Shown: positions 18,614-27,452 of the stretch, in pieces
Numbering within the stretch: the stretch's first letter is position 1
Layout of the letters: the number at the start of each line of letters is the position of its first letter
Assembly (NCBI RefSeq): GCF_000759535.1
Contig: NZ_CP009455.1
Coordinates: 4,712,001 to 4,776,000, forward strand
Source: Pseudomonas cremoricolorata
Lineage (GTDB): Bacteria; Pseudomonadota; Gammaproteobacteria; Pseudomonadales; Pseudomonadaceae
Reading direction: 5' to 3'
DNA length: 64,000 nt
Notes under the pieces: generated by a model
Database searches by the model: none
What the model was told of the DNA's origin: nothing
Seen by the model: only the letters and a program-made list of their open reading frames with translations
Translations under genes and position numbers: made by a program

Positions 18614-19240
18614 TCAGACCAGTTGGTGACGGCGGGCAAAATCCGCCAGGTCGATCAACGAACTGACCCGCAGCTTTTCCATGAGTCGGCTCTTGTAGGT
18701 GCTGATGGTCTTGTTGCTGAGCAACATGGTGCTGCCGATCTCCTTGTTGCTCAGGCCCCGGGCCAGATGCTGCAGCACCATCAATTCGCGGTCGGTGAGC
18801 GCGGCGATCCACTGCGCTTCACCGCTGCGCAGATCCTGGCTGTTGACCGAGCTGAGCGTCACTTCAGGGAAGTAGCTGTAGCCTGACAGCACCGCGCGAA
18901 CGGCCTTGATCAGTTCGCCCAGATCATCGGTTTTCGACACGTAGCCGGCGGCCCCAGCCTGCAAGCAGCGCAATGAATAGGCTTCGGGAAGCAGCGACGT
19001 CAGCACCACGGCCTTGGTTGGATGCTCCATGGCCTTGAGCCGCGCGATCACCTCCAGCCCATCGAGTCCCGGCATGGCGATGTCAAGGATGATCACATCC
19101 GGCTCTTGCTCACGGACCAGGCGCAGCGCATCGATCCCGTTGTCGGCCTGCCCGACCACCTCGAGACGGTCCTGGCGCAGCAACATGCACACGGTGGCGC
19201 GGATGAAAGGGTGATCGTCGACCACGACGACTTTGTACAT
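18614..19240 (-). CDS. BvgA/RocA-like LuxR-family response regulator
   Basis: A 208-residue response regulator starting MYKVVVVDDHPFIR. The receiver domain has acidic pair D8/D9, phosphoacceptor Asp53 (VIILDIAMPG) and the conserved Lys in GYVSKTDD. The C-terminal LuxR/FixJ helix-turn-helix reads ALTDRELMVLQHLARGLSNKEIGSTMLLSNKTISTYK. This is the BvgA/EvgA class. It sits 26 bp after the adhesin-2 gene and 9 bp before the hybrid kinase, so it is probably part of the fimbrial transcript. BvgA-like inverted heptads occur at the pilin promoter and inside the operon. The ATG at 19240 is fixed by family length. Confidence 0.92.
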   Translation of the reverse strand: MYKVVVVDDHPFIRATVCMLLRQDRLEVVGQADNGIDALRLVREQEPDVIILDIAMPGLDGLEVIARLKAMEHPTKAVVLTSLLPEAYSLRCLQAGAAGYVSKTDDLGELIKAVRAVLSGYSYFPEVTLSSVNSQDLRSGEAQWIAALTDRELMVLQHLARGLSNKEIGSTMLLSNKTISTYKSRLMEKLRVSSLIDLADFARRHQLV

Positions 19241-19266
19241 GGGTCCATCCTTACCGGAAGCCGGCG

Positions 19267-20466
19267 TCAGAGATCGGCGTCGAACATCAGTGTGACCTTG
19301 CCGCTGTAGCGCTCGCCAGGGCGTTTGAGCATGGCCGGCAGGTCGGCCTCGACCACCTCGAAATGCACTTGGCCGGGACCGTTGTGGGTGTAGACCACCG
19401 GCTCCAAGGCCAAGGCGGCGTTGCGCCCAGTGGGCAGCGGCATGCGCGTGACGCCTTGCCAACCTCCATAGCGAACGCCCCAAGGCATGCTGGTCAGCAC
19501 GTGCAGGGGCACCTCTTCGCCGCGTCGATTACGAATCGCGCAGTGCTCGCCAGCCTCGAATTCGCAGAATTTGTAGACGCGAAACGGGCCGGACGACCAC
19601 ATGCGCAAGGAGGAATCGGCGCTGATCTTCGGCGGGACCCGACCGCCGTCGAGCCAAGCGCCCCAGCCGCCCGGCGGTTGGAGAATGGCGTGGTCGAAGC
19701 CTGGTGCGAATTCGACACGGAACTCGTGATCGACCTCGATCACGATGTTGAAACCGATGGCGGTATCGCTGATCGACAGGATGTTGTCACCGAAATCGAA
19801 ATCGCCGCCCGGACCGACGCTATAGTCGATGCGGCCGCGATAGCGACCAGGTTGCAGGCGCGAAACGCTGGGCAAGGTCAGGGTGTAAGTCAGGGCCAGA
19901 TCGGACGCCTCGATCACCTCGATATCGCCCTCCCCGCCCCAGCGGTTGCGCATGGTACACAGGCCGGGAAATTGCCGATAACGCCAGTGGGTGACGAGGG
20001 TGTTGCTCGAGCGCCACTTGCCATTCTGTGGCTGGCAGTTACCTCCCCAGCGGGTGCTACTGTCGACAGGGTTGCGGTTGCGGTTGGGGCTGTACACTGC
20101 CTGAGAGTAGTAGTTGAAGCTGAGGGTGACCGGCTGCACATCGCCGTTCTGTTCATGAACGATCTGGCCGTTCCGAGCGGCCGGCAGGGTGCCGTAGAAG
20201 TTCTCTCGCGACAATTTGTCCACCAGGTGTGTGACCACCTTTTTCGTGTACGTCAGCGCAATACCTACCGACTGTTTGCCACGGCACATCTGCGTGACGT
20301 CCGCGCAGTTCGGCGCTTCTGGTGTGGTATGCCGCCATTCGGCGGGAAGGCCTCCGCGGTATTCGGCGCTAAGCGTCACCTCGACGGCATCGGCCAGCGA
20401 CGCCCAGCCCAGGCTCAGCAGTGCGATGCAGCCCAGCGGTACAGCCCGCCATGCACGCCGGCTCAT
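19267..20466 (-). CDS. CS1/Cbl-type fimbrial tip adhesin-like protein 2
   Basis: Predicted exported minor or tip pilin of an alternate chaperone-usher fimbria (CblD/CooD-like by context). The 399-residue protein has a signal peptide ending near WASLADA, many cysteines, and a C-terminus RYSGKVTLMFDADL that resembles the pilin end (SYQGLVSMMFETAAP), suggesting a C-terminal pilin domain joined to an N-terminal adhesin domain. It is paralogous to the 21326-22534 gene, sharing YSVGPGGDFDFG, PPGGWxAW and SxGPFRVYKxC. It overlaps the chaperone gene by 4 bp (ATGA). The ligand is unknown. Confidence 0.82.
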   Translation of the reverse strand: MSRRAWRAVPLGCIALLSLGWASLADAVEVTLSAEYRGGLPAEWRHTTPEAPNCADVTQMCRGKQSVGIALTYTKKVVTHLVDKLSRENFYGTLPAARNGQIVHEQNGDVQPVTLSFNYYSQAVYSPNRNRNPVDSSTRWGGNCQPQNGKWRSSNTLVTHWRYRQFPGLCTMRNRWGGEGDIEVIEASDLALTYTLTLPSVSRLQPGRYRGRIDYSVGPGGDFDFGDNILSISDTAIGFNIVIEVDHEFRVEFAPGFDHAILQPPGGWGAWLDGGRVPPKISADSSLRMWSSGPFRVYKFCEFEAGEHCAIRNRRGEEVPLHVLTSMPWGVRYGGWQGVTRMPLPTGRNAALALEPVVYTHNGPGQVHFEVVEADLPAMLKRPGERYSGKVTLMFDADL

Positions 20467-21200
20467 CCTTGCACCGTCATGGATCGATGCTGCTCACCTT
20501 CATGCAGCTCGAACTGAAAGACGTGCCCAGGCGTGCCGTCGATCACGCGGCTACGTCCCGGCAGGACATGCTGCTTGGTCGAGGGGCCGCAGACCTCCGT
20601 GCCCTGCTCGCAGACACGCAGGTGATCGAGCACCACGGTGCTGTTGCCGTCGTTTACCACACTGAGTTTGCCGCCCGTGGCACTGCTGCGGGTGGCGTAA
20701 CGCGGCTCGGCCGGACGCACGAACAGCAAGGTGCCGTAACCGGCCAGCAGGTTGACCCCGGCCCTGAGGCTGTCGCGGTACGTCTCGGCCTCGGCCTCAG
20801 TGACCGCGAAGCCATCGCCCTGCTCGGGCAGGACCGGGATGAACCGCAGCCGGTAATAGCGCTCGCGCTCCCGCTCCCCCTTGTACAGCAGGCGCACGGC
20901 CTGCATGCCACGCGCCGGTACGATCAGCCGCGCGGGACTGACGATCAGGCCACGTTGCTCGAGCGCCAGGCCATCGAGCTCGACCTCGTGAGACACGCCT
21001 TTGTCGTCGTAGACCAGCTCCGCGGCACTGACCTTGACGAACGCTGTGGCGTCGCCGCCGTTGCGCACGCGCTTGAGCGAAGTGCTCTTGCCAGCCTCGA
21101 GGTAGTCGTACAGACCACCGACGTTCAGTTCAGGTGCCGCCTCGGCCCAGCCGGGCGCGAGCAGCATGGCGACGAGCAGGCATCTGGATAGGTTCAGCAT
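20463..21200 (-). CDS. Alternate chaperone-usher periplasmic fimbrial chaperone (CblB-like)
   Basis: Periplasmic chaperone that donates a strand to pilin subunits before usher assembly. The 245-residue protein has a signal peptide (MLNLSRCLLVAML…WAEA) and a two-domain immunoglobulin-like pattern with SPARLIVPARGMQAVRLLYKGERERERYYRLRFIP, equivalent to the G1/F1 strand region. The ATG at 21200 is preferred over 21227 because it gives a clean signal peptide and has AAAGGGGC upstream. A 125-bp gap separates it from adhesin 1; this gap holds a perfect 16-bp palindrome that may be an internal promoter/operator. Confidence 0.87.
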   Translation of the reverse strand: MLNLSRCLLVAMLLAPGWAEAAPELNVGGLYDYLEAGKSTSLKRVRNGGDATAFVKVSAAELVYDDKGVSHEVELDGLALEQRGLIVSPARLIVPARGMQAVRLLYKGERERERYYRLRFIPVLPEQGDGFAVTEAEAETYRDSLRAGVNLLAGYGTLLFVRPAEPRYATRSSATGGKLSVVNDGNSTVVLDHLRVCEQGTEVCGPSTKQHVLPGRSRVIDGTPGHVFQFELHEGEQHRSMTVQG

Positions 21201-21298
21201 GTGGAGCCCCTTTGGAGAAAAATTCATAGCACATGGCCATTACCGCCATCGTCTGCAATGCTGCCGGACATGACCAGCCAGACAATTCCCAGTCGGCA

Positions 21299-21314
21299 TT
21301 AGGAAAATTCCTAA
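21299..21314. promoter_or_regulatory. BvgA-like palindrome in the intra-operon gap
   Basis: Perfect palindrome TTAGGAAAATTCCTAA. Its 14-bp core TAGGAAA-ATTCCTA is two inverted heptads that each match the published BvgA heptad pattern (T/A)TTC(C/T)TA. It lies between adhesin 1 and the chaperone gene, 98 bp before the chaperone start. With a BvgAS-like pair encoded 2 kb downstream, an internal regulated promoter is a reasonable inference. Confidence 0.5.
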
Positions 21315-21325
21315 AGACAAAGCCG

Positions 21326-22534
21326 TTACAGTTCAGCGTCGAAGATCACCGTGACCTCCCCGCGGTAGCGGCTGCCAGGGTGGTCGAGCATGCTGCGCAC
21401 CGCCTGCTCATCCACCTTGAAGTGCAACTGTCCGGGCTTGTTCAGCGCAGGGCTTACCGACTCCATCTGCAAGGCTCCGGCGCGGTCACTGGGCAACGTC
21501 AGTCGCTGTACCTCGGCGCCTTGGTACTCGATGCCGCCGGGCAGGCTCAACGCCACATCAACCTGCACCTGATGCCCTTGCTCATTGCTGATCGCGCAGC
21601 CTGTGCCCAGGTCACGGGCGCAGCGCTTGTAAACGCGAAAAGGACCGGTGGACCACAGTCGAAATGGCAGGTCCCGGTAAAGTCGTTGCGGCGCACCCCG
21701 CCCGTTCATCCACGCCATCCAGCCGCCTGGGGGTTCCAGCACGGCGCGCTCGGAGCCGGGAGCGAACTCGAAGACGAAGGCGTGCTGCACCTCGAGCTGG
21801 AAGTTGAGCGTGAGGCTGGTGTCGTTGAGATTGCTCACTTGGTTACCAAAATCGAAGTCGCCTCCAGGCCCGACGCTGTAGATGAGGCTGCCGGTGTACA
21901 GGCCCGGCTTCATGCGATAAGGCGGCGGCATGTCCAGGTGATAGGCCACGCCCATCTCTTCGATTTCGGTCGGTATCACTTGCCCGTTATCGCCAACCTC
22001 AGGTGCCGAGTGGCAGCCAGCAGGCGCGGATGGCTCCTTGATCGTCCACAGGTACCAGGTGCGCGCCGGCATGACCGGGTGCGAGTAGGTGCGTTTGTAC
22101 CGACAGCCCCCTTGCGGGTAGAGCGTATAAGCCGGGTTGTTGCGGTAAGACTCACCGCCGGTGACTTTCTGGCTCAGCGCGGTGATGGCGAAGGTCAGGG
22201 TGTGTCGCTCGCCAGTCCGTGCGTCGGCCACCTCCACCTGGCGGACACCGGGCAGCTTCACGTAGAAGCGGCTGAGCAGGTCTGGGTCCCCGGTCACCGT
22301 GGTTTTGCTGTAGGTGATCGGAATCTGCATGGCCTGGGTGTCGCGACATTCGGCCGGCCAGCGTCGGCAGAACGAGGCCAGCGGCGTGGTGTTCTCGAAG
22401 CGGCCCGAGGCACTGGCCAGGTACTGCGCGGTCACCGTCACCTCTGCGGCCAGGGTGACCTCCGCAACCAGGCTGAACAGGACGCCGATCACCAATAGGC
22501 CGATCAGCCAGAACGTCTTGCAATGCGTGTTCAA
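21326..22534 (-). CDS. CS1/Cbl-type fimbrial tip adhesin-like protein 1
   Basis: Predicted exported adhesin-type subunit, 402 residues from the proposed TTG start. The TTG at 22534 overlaps the usher stop as TTGA, has CGGAGCG upstream, and yields a clean signal peptide (MNTHCKTFWLIGLLVIGVLF…TLA). The ATG at 22588 would add 18 polar residues before it. The mature part is cysteine-containing, and the C-terminus RYRGEVTVIFDAEL resembles that of the pilin. It is a paralogue of the 19267-20466 gene, so the locus has two adhesin candidates. Start is an inference. Confidence 0.82.
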   Translation of the reverse strand: MNTHCKTFWLIGLLVIGVLFSLVAEVTLAAEVTVTAQYLASASGRFENTTPLASFCRRWPAECRDTQAMQIPITYSKTTVTGDPDLLSRFYVKLPGVRQVEVADARTGERHTLTFAITALSQKVTGGESYRNNPAYTLYPQGGCRYKRTYSHPVMPARTWYLWTIKEPSAPAGCHSAPEVGDNGQVIPTEIEEMGVAYHLDMPPPYRMKPGLYTGSLIYSVGPGGDFDFGNQVSNLNDTSLTLNFQLEVQHAFVFEFAPGSERAVLEPPGGWMAWMNGRGAPQRLYRDLPFRLWSTGPFRVYKRCARDLGTGCAISNEQGHQVQVDVALSLPGGIEYQGAEVQRLTLPSDRAGALQMESVSPALNKPGQLHFKVDEQAVRSMLDHPGSRYRGEVTVIFDAEL

Positions 22535-25023
22535 CTGCGCTGCGCTCCGGATCGGCTGGGTGCCTGGGCGAGGCTGTCCGGGTTGCACGACAGGTCGCCG
22601 GCCAGCAGAACATCCCCTTCACGGGTGAGGGTATTGGGGTCCAAGGACAGCAGGCAGAGGGTCGTGCCGCCCTGACGCACTTCCAGGGTGGGGGTCGATT
22701 CGCTCATTTCCACGGCGAACATGCCGCCGCTCTCGGCCACGCTGCGGCTGGCATGGTTGACCACCTGGGCGCCGCCCATCGGCTGGCCGTGCGCATCGAT
22801 CAGGCGGCCGAGCACGGTGACCGTGCGCAACACGCGCAGCTTGCGGTAGGTGACGCCGCCACGATTGAGGTGGTAGTCCAGGCTGCTGGGCTGGATCACC
22901 GCGGCTGCCTGACCATCGTTGTCCAGGTCGAACTGCACGTAGCCTGCCTTGTAGGCTTGCACCGGCACCACGTTACGTCCCGGCTTGAGGCTGGTGCTCG
23001 AGCCGTACTGACCATCGGCGCGCAGGTCGAGGTTGGGGATGTCGCTCTCGACATCGACGATCAGCCCGGCGTCGTGGGGCAGGTACTGGCCGGTGACCGC
23101 CACTTTGCCCTCACCTACAGCAACGATGTTCTGCAGGTTCAGCCCGGCACTGAGTTCGCCGTTGTACGACGAGCTTTGCGCGTACACATCGCCATACAGC
23201 GCCTGGCCCTGAAACTGCGCGTTACCGCCCAAGCCTGCGCCGTAGCGATCCACCGTGGCGCTGGCGCCCAGTGACCGCAATGCGCCCAGGTCGACATCTT
23301 TCATGTAGGAGACGGTGGCGTTGTGGTCGCGTCCGCCATCGTGCGAGGTTCTGCTGCCAATGCTGGCGGCAATGCGTTCACCGCCCTGACCGAGGCTCAT
23401 GCTCAAGGTCAGGTTGACCCCGCGGCTACGTTCGTCGCCGCTGCTGCGCGTGCCGGGTCGGTCGAACACGTTCAGGCGCCAGTTGGCATCGGAGCCGAAC
23501 AGCTTGCCGTAGTAGGACCAGCCCATGTCCACACCCACGCCTTCGGCCGAGCCGGTGCTGCGCGAGACACGCAACGTGGCGGTACTGTGGTTGCTGATAC
23601 GCCGCGTGAACAGCACGGAGGTCTGGCTCTGCTCGGCATAGCGGGCCATCTGGCTGTGGGTCGGGCGGGACATTTCCTCCAACCAGCTCTTGCTGCGACT
23701 GAGCACCAGTGAACCCAGTTCGTGGTTGTTGATGACCTGCAGGTCGTAACCGCTGCCCTGGCCGTCGGAGCGATAGACGTTGCCGTACAGTTTGACTCGG
23801 TCCAAAGCGTCCCAGTCCAGCGACACCCCGTACTGAGTGGTATCGCTGACCTGCTGCACCGAGCCGCCAACGATCGCCCGCGGATGGAGCAGGTAGTTGG
23901 CCGACACTCCGGCATTGAGGCTGTCTTCGCCGCTCTCTTCCCAGTTGCTGAACAATTGCGCCTGCTGGCCCACATAGGCGTTGTAGCGCCAGCGGCTGTC
24001 GAGGTTGCGCCAGCTGTTGGGCTTGTAGACGAATTCCTGGCTGCGCGAGGTTTCCTGGCCGTCTTCGAGCAGGCGCACCTCTACCTGATAGATACCCGCT
24101 GGCAGAACCTTGGTGTCGAGCGCCTGCAGACCTGGCTGCACCGGCTGGCTGTTGATCAGCACGCCATTGCGGTAGATCTCGACGATGCCGGGCCGGTTGG
24201 GGGTGACGTGGATGGGGGTGGAGCTGGTCTGGCCGTTATCGACCAGCAGACCATCGCTGCTGCCGAACATCAGTCCCAAGGTGGTGTCCGATTGCCGGCC
24301 CATCAACCGTGGCTGGCGAGTCAGGCCTTGGGCGATGGGGGTGAAATAGCCCAGCCGGTAAAAGTGATCGTCGCTCAGACGTTCGGCGTATAACTGACTG
24401 AGACGATGGCGCAGGCGATCATCATCGCTGCCGCCGCGGTCCACCTGCGCATCGGCCAGGGTGGTCCAGGCACCCAGGCTGCCCTGCCCCTGCAGGGAAT
24501 AGACGCCGCTGGTTTCGCCGCTGTCGCTGACCAGGTTGAGCTGGTTGCGCAGCAGCAGGCCGCCGCCTTCGTCCGGCAGCGTGTAATAGCGCGGCGCGCT
24601 GCCGGTGCGCTCCGCCGCATCGGTGAGCAACGACAGCTGCGAGTTCACCAGGCTGTAGTGAATGGCCTGCAAGCCATCGGCACAGTCGCGCTGGCAATTG
24701 CCAAGCGGTCGGCCTTCAGCCAGGCGCTCCTGCCAGCGACGTCGCAGGCTGGGTAGCTCGCGACTTTCTGAATAGTCGGTGAATTCAAGCAGTTGCACCT
24801 GTTCGTCGCGGCTGAGCACGATCATCGCATCGCCCAGGTAGCGACCGTCGAGATCGACGCGCACGGCCAGCGGCACGTCGAAGAAGTGCTGCTCAAAGTC
24901 GCTTGGCAGCCCTTGAGCCTGACTGACCACACCCATTGCTCCGCCGGCCATCTCGGCGGCAGCAGGCAGTGCGATCAGACAGACTGCAAACAGTGCGTGG
25001 CGTAGATAACGTGCGGAAAACAT
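22531..25023 (-). CDS. Alternate chaperone-usher outer-membrane usher (CblC/TcfC-like)
   Basis: Outer-membrane pore that assembles and secretes the fimbria. The 830-residue protein starts MFSARYLRHALFAVCLIALPAAA, a signal peptide, and continues with an N-terminal β-domain (FFDVPLAVRVDLDGRYLGDAMI). The middle region is β-barrel-like, and the C-terminal part has YRKLRVLRTVTVLGRLIDAHGQPMGGAQV, a carboxypeptidase-regulatory-like fold seen in TcfC-type ushers. Size fits the CS1/Cbl class. The ATG at 25023 is preferred over 25050. Stop overlaps the TTG start of adhesin 1. Confidence 0.88.
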   Translation of the reverse strand: MFSARYLRHALFAVCLIALPAAAEMAGGAMGVVSQAQGLPSDFEQHFFDVPLAVRVDLDGRYLGDAMIVLSRDEQVQLLEFTDYSESRELPSLRRRWQERLAEGRPLGNCQRDCADGLQAIHYSLVNSQLSLLTDAAERTGSAPRYYTLPDEGGGLLLRNQLNLVSDSGETSGVYSLQGQGSLGAWTTLADAQVDRGGSDDDRLRHRLSQLYAERLSDDHFYRLGYFTPIAQGLTRQPRLMGRQSDTTLGLMFGSSDGLLVDNGQTSSTPIHVTPNRPGIVEIYRNGVLINSQPVQPGLQALDTKVLPAGIYQVEVRLLEDGQETSRSQEFVYKPNSWRNLDSRWRYNAYVGQQAQLFSNWEESGEDSLNAGVSANYLLHPRAIVGGSVQQVSDTTQYGVSLDWDALDRVKLYGNVYRSDGQGSGYDLQVINNHELGSLVLSRSKSWLEEMSRPTHSQMARYAEQSQTSVLFTRRISNHSTATLRVSRSTGSAEGVGVDMGWSYYGKLFGSDANWRLNVFDRPGTRSSGDERSRGVNLTLSMSLGQGGERIAASIGSRTSHDGGRDHNATVSYMKDVDLGALRSLGASATVDRYGAGLGGNAQFQGQALYGDVYAQSSSYNGELSAGLNLQNIVAVGEGKVAVTGQYLPHDAGLIVDVESDIPNLDLRADGQYGSSTSLKPGRNVVPVQAYKAGYVQFDLDNDGQAAAVIQPSSLDYHLNRGGVTYRKLRVLRTVTVLGRLIDAHGQPMGGAQVVNHASRSVAESGGMFAVEMSESTPTLEVRQGGTTLCLLSLDPNTLTREGDVLLAGDLSCNPDSLAQAPSRSGAQRS

Positions 25024-25108
25024 GATGCTCGCCCAGGATCGAGTGCCCACTCCGCCCCGGTGAGGCCGGGAGCGAAGGGGTCAGGACATTGAAAATCGAG
25101 CGAAACGA

Positions 25109-25582
25109 TCAGGGAGCAGCTGTTTCGAACATCATGCTGACCAACCCCTGGTAGCTGCCCGGCTTGTAGCCGCCGGTCGGCACCTGCGAGGAAACTTCGA
25201 AGTCGATGATCGCGCCCGGAGCGGCTTGCACGTCAGTCAGAATCTGCGCAGGTGTCGTGGTCAGCACGGTGTCGGCAATCTTCACATCGAGGTTGATGGC
25301 GTTCAGACCACTGCTGACCACCGCTGGCGAAAGCAGATGTGCGGTGATCGGGCCGATGGTGCTCTTGGCTTGCAGTTGCTTGCGAATCGGCGTCAGCGCG
25401 CCTTGGAACGAGTTCCAGGCCATGTCCTGCGGATCGTTCATCCAGTTGCCACCGACCGGCTCCACATAGAAGTTGGCGGTTGGTACGGTGGCGGTGATCA
25501 GTACCTGTTTTTCGATGGGGTCAGCCACGGCGGTGCCGGCGATCAGAACAGCCAATGGAAGGGCAAAGCGCAGTGCTTTCAC
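25109..25582 (-). CDS. CS1/CblA-type major fimbrial subunit (pilin)
   Basis: Major pilin of the alternate chaperone-usher fimbria. The 157-residue protein has a signal peptide (MKALRFALPLAVLIAGTAVA) and a mature start DPIEKQVLITATVP, typical of CFA/I, CS1 and CblA subunits. There are no cysteines in the mature chain, consistent with this class of pilins. The start is GTG at 25582 with a strong AGGAG at -8. It is first in the leftward operon, 85 bp before the usher. The upstream region holds a BvgA-like site. Confidence 0.88.
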   Translation of the reverse strand: MKALRFALPLAVLIAGTAVADPIEKQVLITATVPTANFYVEPVGGNWMNDPQDMAWNSFQGALTPIRKQLQAKSTIGPITAHLLSPAVVSSGLNAINLDVKIADTVLTTTPAQILTDVQAAPGAIIDFEVSSQVPTGGYKPGSYQGLVSMMFETAAP

Positions 25583-25701
25583 GGGTATCTCCTAAGGAAC
25601 GAAGGTCGATGGGCGGGAACGCACATCGGTCGATCGAGTCGACGGCGGGCATTATTCCGGCCCACACCCCCTCGGAAACACAGGACGCTTCCGACGGTGT
25701 T

Positions 25702-25715
25702 TAGGAAATTTCCGA
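25702..25715. promoter_or_regulatory. BvgA-like inverted heptads in the pilin promoter region
   Basis: TAGGAAATTTCCGA, an inverted pair of heptads: one (TTTCCTA on the minus strand) matches the BvgA pattern exactly, the other (TTTCCGA) has one mismatch. It closely resembles the primary BvgA site of Bordetella fhaB (TAAGAAATTTCCTA). It is about 120 bp upstream of the pilin GTG. A further TTCCGACGGTG copy at 25689-25699 is near the direct repeat TTCCGACGATG at 25710-25720. Confidence 0.5.
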
Positions 25716-25739
25716 CGATGGCTAAATAATGGCACCCAC

Positions 25740-25765
25740 AAAAACGCCCCGACTGGCGGGGCGTT
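25740..25765 (-). terminator. Rho-independent terminator after actP
   Basis: Read leftward: stem AACGCCCCG, loop CCAGT, stem CGGGGCGTT, then TTTTT. It lies 23 bp past the actP stop and separates actP from the fimbrial promoter region. Confidence 0.85.
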
Positions 25766-25787
25766 GTCGAACCATGGAGTCAGGCGA

Positions 25788-27452
25788 TCAGTGCGAAACC
25801 GCCCCGCTGGCCCCCAGCCCGGTTTGCGAGCGCACGAACTGCGGATAGAACAGCGCACGCTCGTTCTCTGCAGCCGCCGACTTGTCGGTGACGGAGAAGA
25901 ACCAGATCCCGACGAAGGCGATCAGCATCGAGAACAGCGCTGGGTACTCGTACGGGTAGATCGGGGTTTCGTGACCGAGGATCTGCACCCAGATGGTCGG
26001 GCCGAGCACCATCAGGCCCACTGCGCTGATCAGCCCCAGCCAGCCGCCGATCATGGCGCCGCGGGTGGTCAGCTTCTTCCAGTACATCGAGAGCAGCAGC
26101 ACCGGGAAGTTACAGCTGGCGGCGATGGAGAACGCCAGACCGACCATGAAGGCGATGTTCTGTTTCTCGAACAGAATGCCCAGGCCAATGGCCAGCACGC
26201 CCAGGGCGACGGTGGTGATCTTCGAAACGCGGATTTCATCCTTGTCGTTGGCCTTGCCCTTGCGCCACACGCTGGCGTAGAGGTCGTGGGACACCGCCGA
26301 GGCACCGGCCAGGGTCAGGCCTGCGACCACCGCAAGGATGGTGGCGAAGGCGACCGCCGAGATGAAGCCGAGGAAGATACTGCCGCCCACGGCATCGGCC
26401 AGGTGCACCGCGGCCATGTTGTTGCCGCCGAGCAAGGCGCCTGCGGCGTCCTTGAAGTCCGGGTTGGTGCTGACCAGCAGAATCGCGCCGAAGCCGATGA
26501 TGAAGGTCAGGATATAGAAGTAGCCGATGAAGCCTGTGGCATACAGCACGCTCTTGCGCGCTTCCTTGGCGTCGGAAACGGTGAAGAAGCGCATCAGGAT
26601 GTGCGGCAGGCCTGCAGTGCCGAACATCAGCGCCAGACCCAGCGAGAACGCCGAGATCGGGTCCTTCACCAAGCCGCCCGGGCTCATGATCGCTTCACCC
26701 TTGGCGTGCACCTTGATCGCCTCGGAGAACAGCGTGTTGAAGTCGAAGCCCACGTGCTTCATCACCATCAGCGCCATGAAGCTTGCGCCCGAGAGCAGCA
26801 GCACCGCCTTGATGATCTGCACCCAGGTGGTCGCCAGCATCCCGCCGAACAGCACGTACATGCACATGAGGATGCCGACCAGAATCACAGCCACGTGGTA
26901 GTCGAGGCCGAACAGCAGCTGGATCAGCTTGCCGGCACCGACCATCTGCGCGATCAGGTAGAAGGCCACCACCACCAGCGAGCCGGAGGCCGACAGGGTG
27001 CGAATCTGCTTCTGCCCGAGGCGATAGGACGCCACGTCGGCGAACGTGTACTTGCCCAGGTTACGCAGGCGTTCGGCGATCAGAAACAGAATGATCGGCC
27101 AGCCGACCAGAAAGCCGATGGAGTAGATCAGGCCGTCGTAGCCAGAGGTGAACACCAGCGCGGAGATACCCAGGAAGGACGCTGCCGACATGTAGTCGCC
27201 CGCAATCGCCAGGCCGTTCTGGAACCCGGTGATACGCCCGCCTGCGGCGTAGTAGTCGGCTGCCGACTTGTTGCGCTTCGAGGCCCAGTAGGTGATCCCC
27301 AAGGTGAACAGCACGAAGGCCAGGAACATGGCGATGGCCGAGACGTTCAGGGGTTGTTTGTGCACTTCGCCGGTCAGGGCGTCGGCGGCCAGCAGTGCCG
27401 GCGCGAACAGCCCGGTGCCCAGCAGCGCGAGTGATTTGCCGTAGCGCATCAT
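25788..27452 (-). CDS. actP: Cation/acetate symporter ActP
   Basis: Sodium:solute symporter family permease for acetate and other short carboxylates, inner membrane. The 554-residue protein has an N-terminal signal-like hydrophobic segment ([22 protein letters not shown]), then SSS-family helices including [31 protein letters not shown], characteristic of ActP. It overlaps yjcH by 4 bp (ATGA), the usual yjcH-actP pair. It is divergent from the CrbS-type kinase, whose homologues control acetate genes. A strong terminator follows. Confidence 0.95.
   Translation of the reverse strand: MMRYGKSLALLGTGLFAPALLAADALTGEVHKQPLNVSAIAMFLAFVLFTLGITYWASKRNKSAADYYAAGGRITGFQNGLAIAGDYMSAASFLGISALVFTSGYDGLIYSIGFLVGWPIILFLIAERLRNLGKYTFADVASYRLGQKQIRTLSASGSLVVVAFYLIAQMVGAGKLIQLLFGLDYHVAVILVGILMCMYVLFGGMLATTWVQIIKAVLLLSGASFMALMVMKHVGFDFNTLFSEAIKVHAKGEAIMSPGGLVKDPISAFSLGLALMFGTAGLPHILMRFFTVSDAKEARKSVLYATGFIGYFYILTFIIGFGAILLVSTNPDFKDAAGALLGGNNMAAVHLADAVGGSIFLGFISAVAFATILAVVAGLTLAGASAVSHDLYASVWRKGKANDKDEIRVSKITTVALGVLAIGLGILFEKQNIAFMVGLAFSIAASCNFPVLLLSMYWKKLTTRGAMIGGWLGLISAVGLMVLGPTIWVQILGHETPIYPYEYPALFSMLIAFVGIWFFSVTDKSAAAENERALFYPQFVRSQTGLGASGAVSH

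Noticed and set aside
25764..27434. 556-residue plus-strand frame
   Set aside because: Shadow of actP; extreme Gln/His/Asp composition and no domain.
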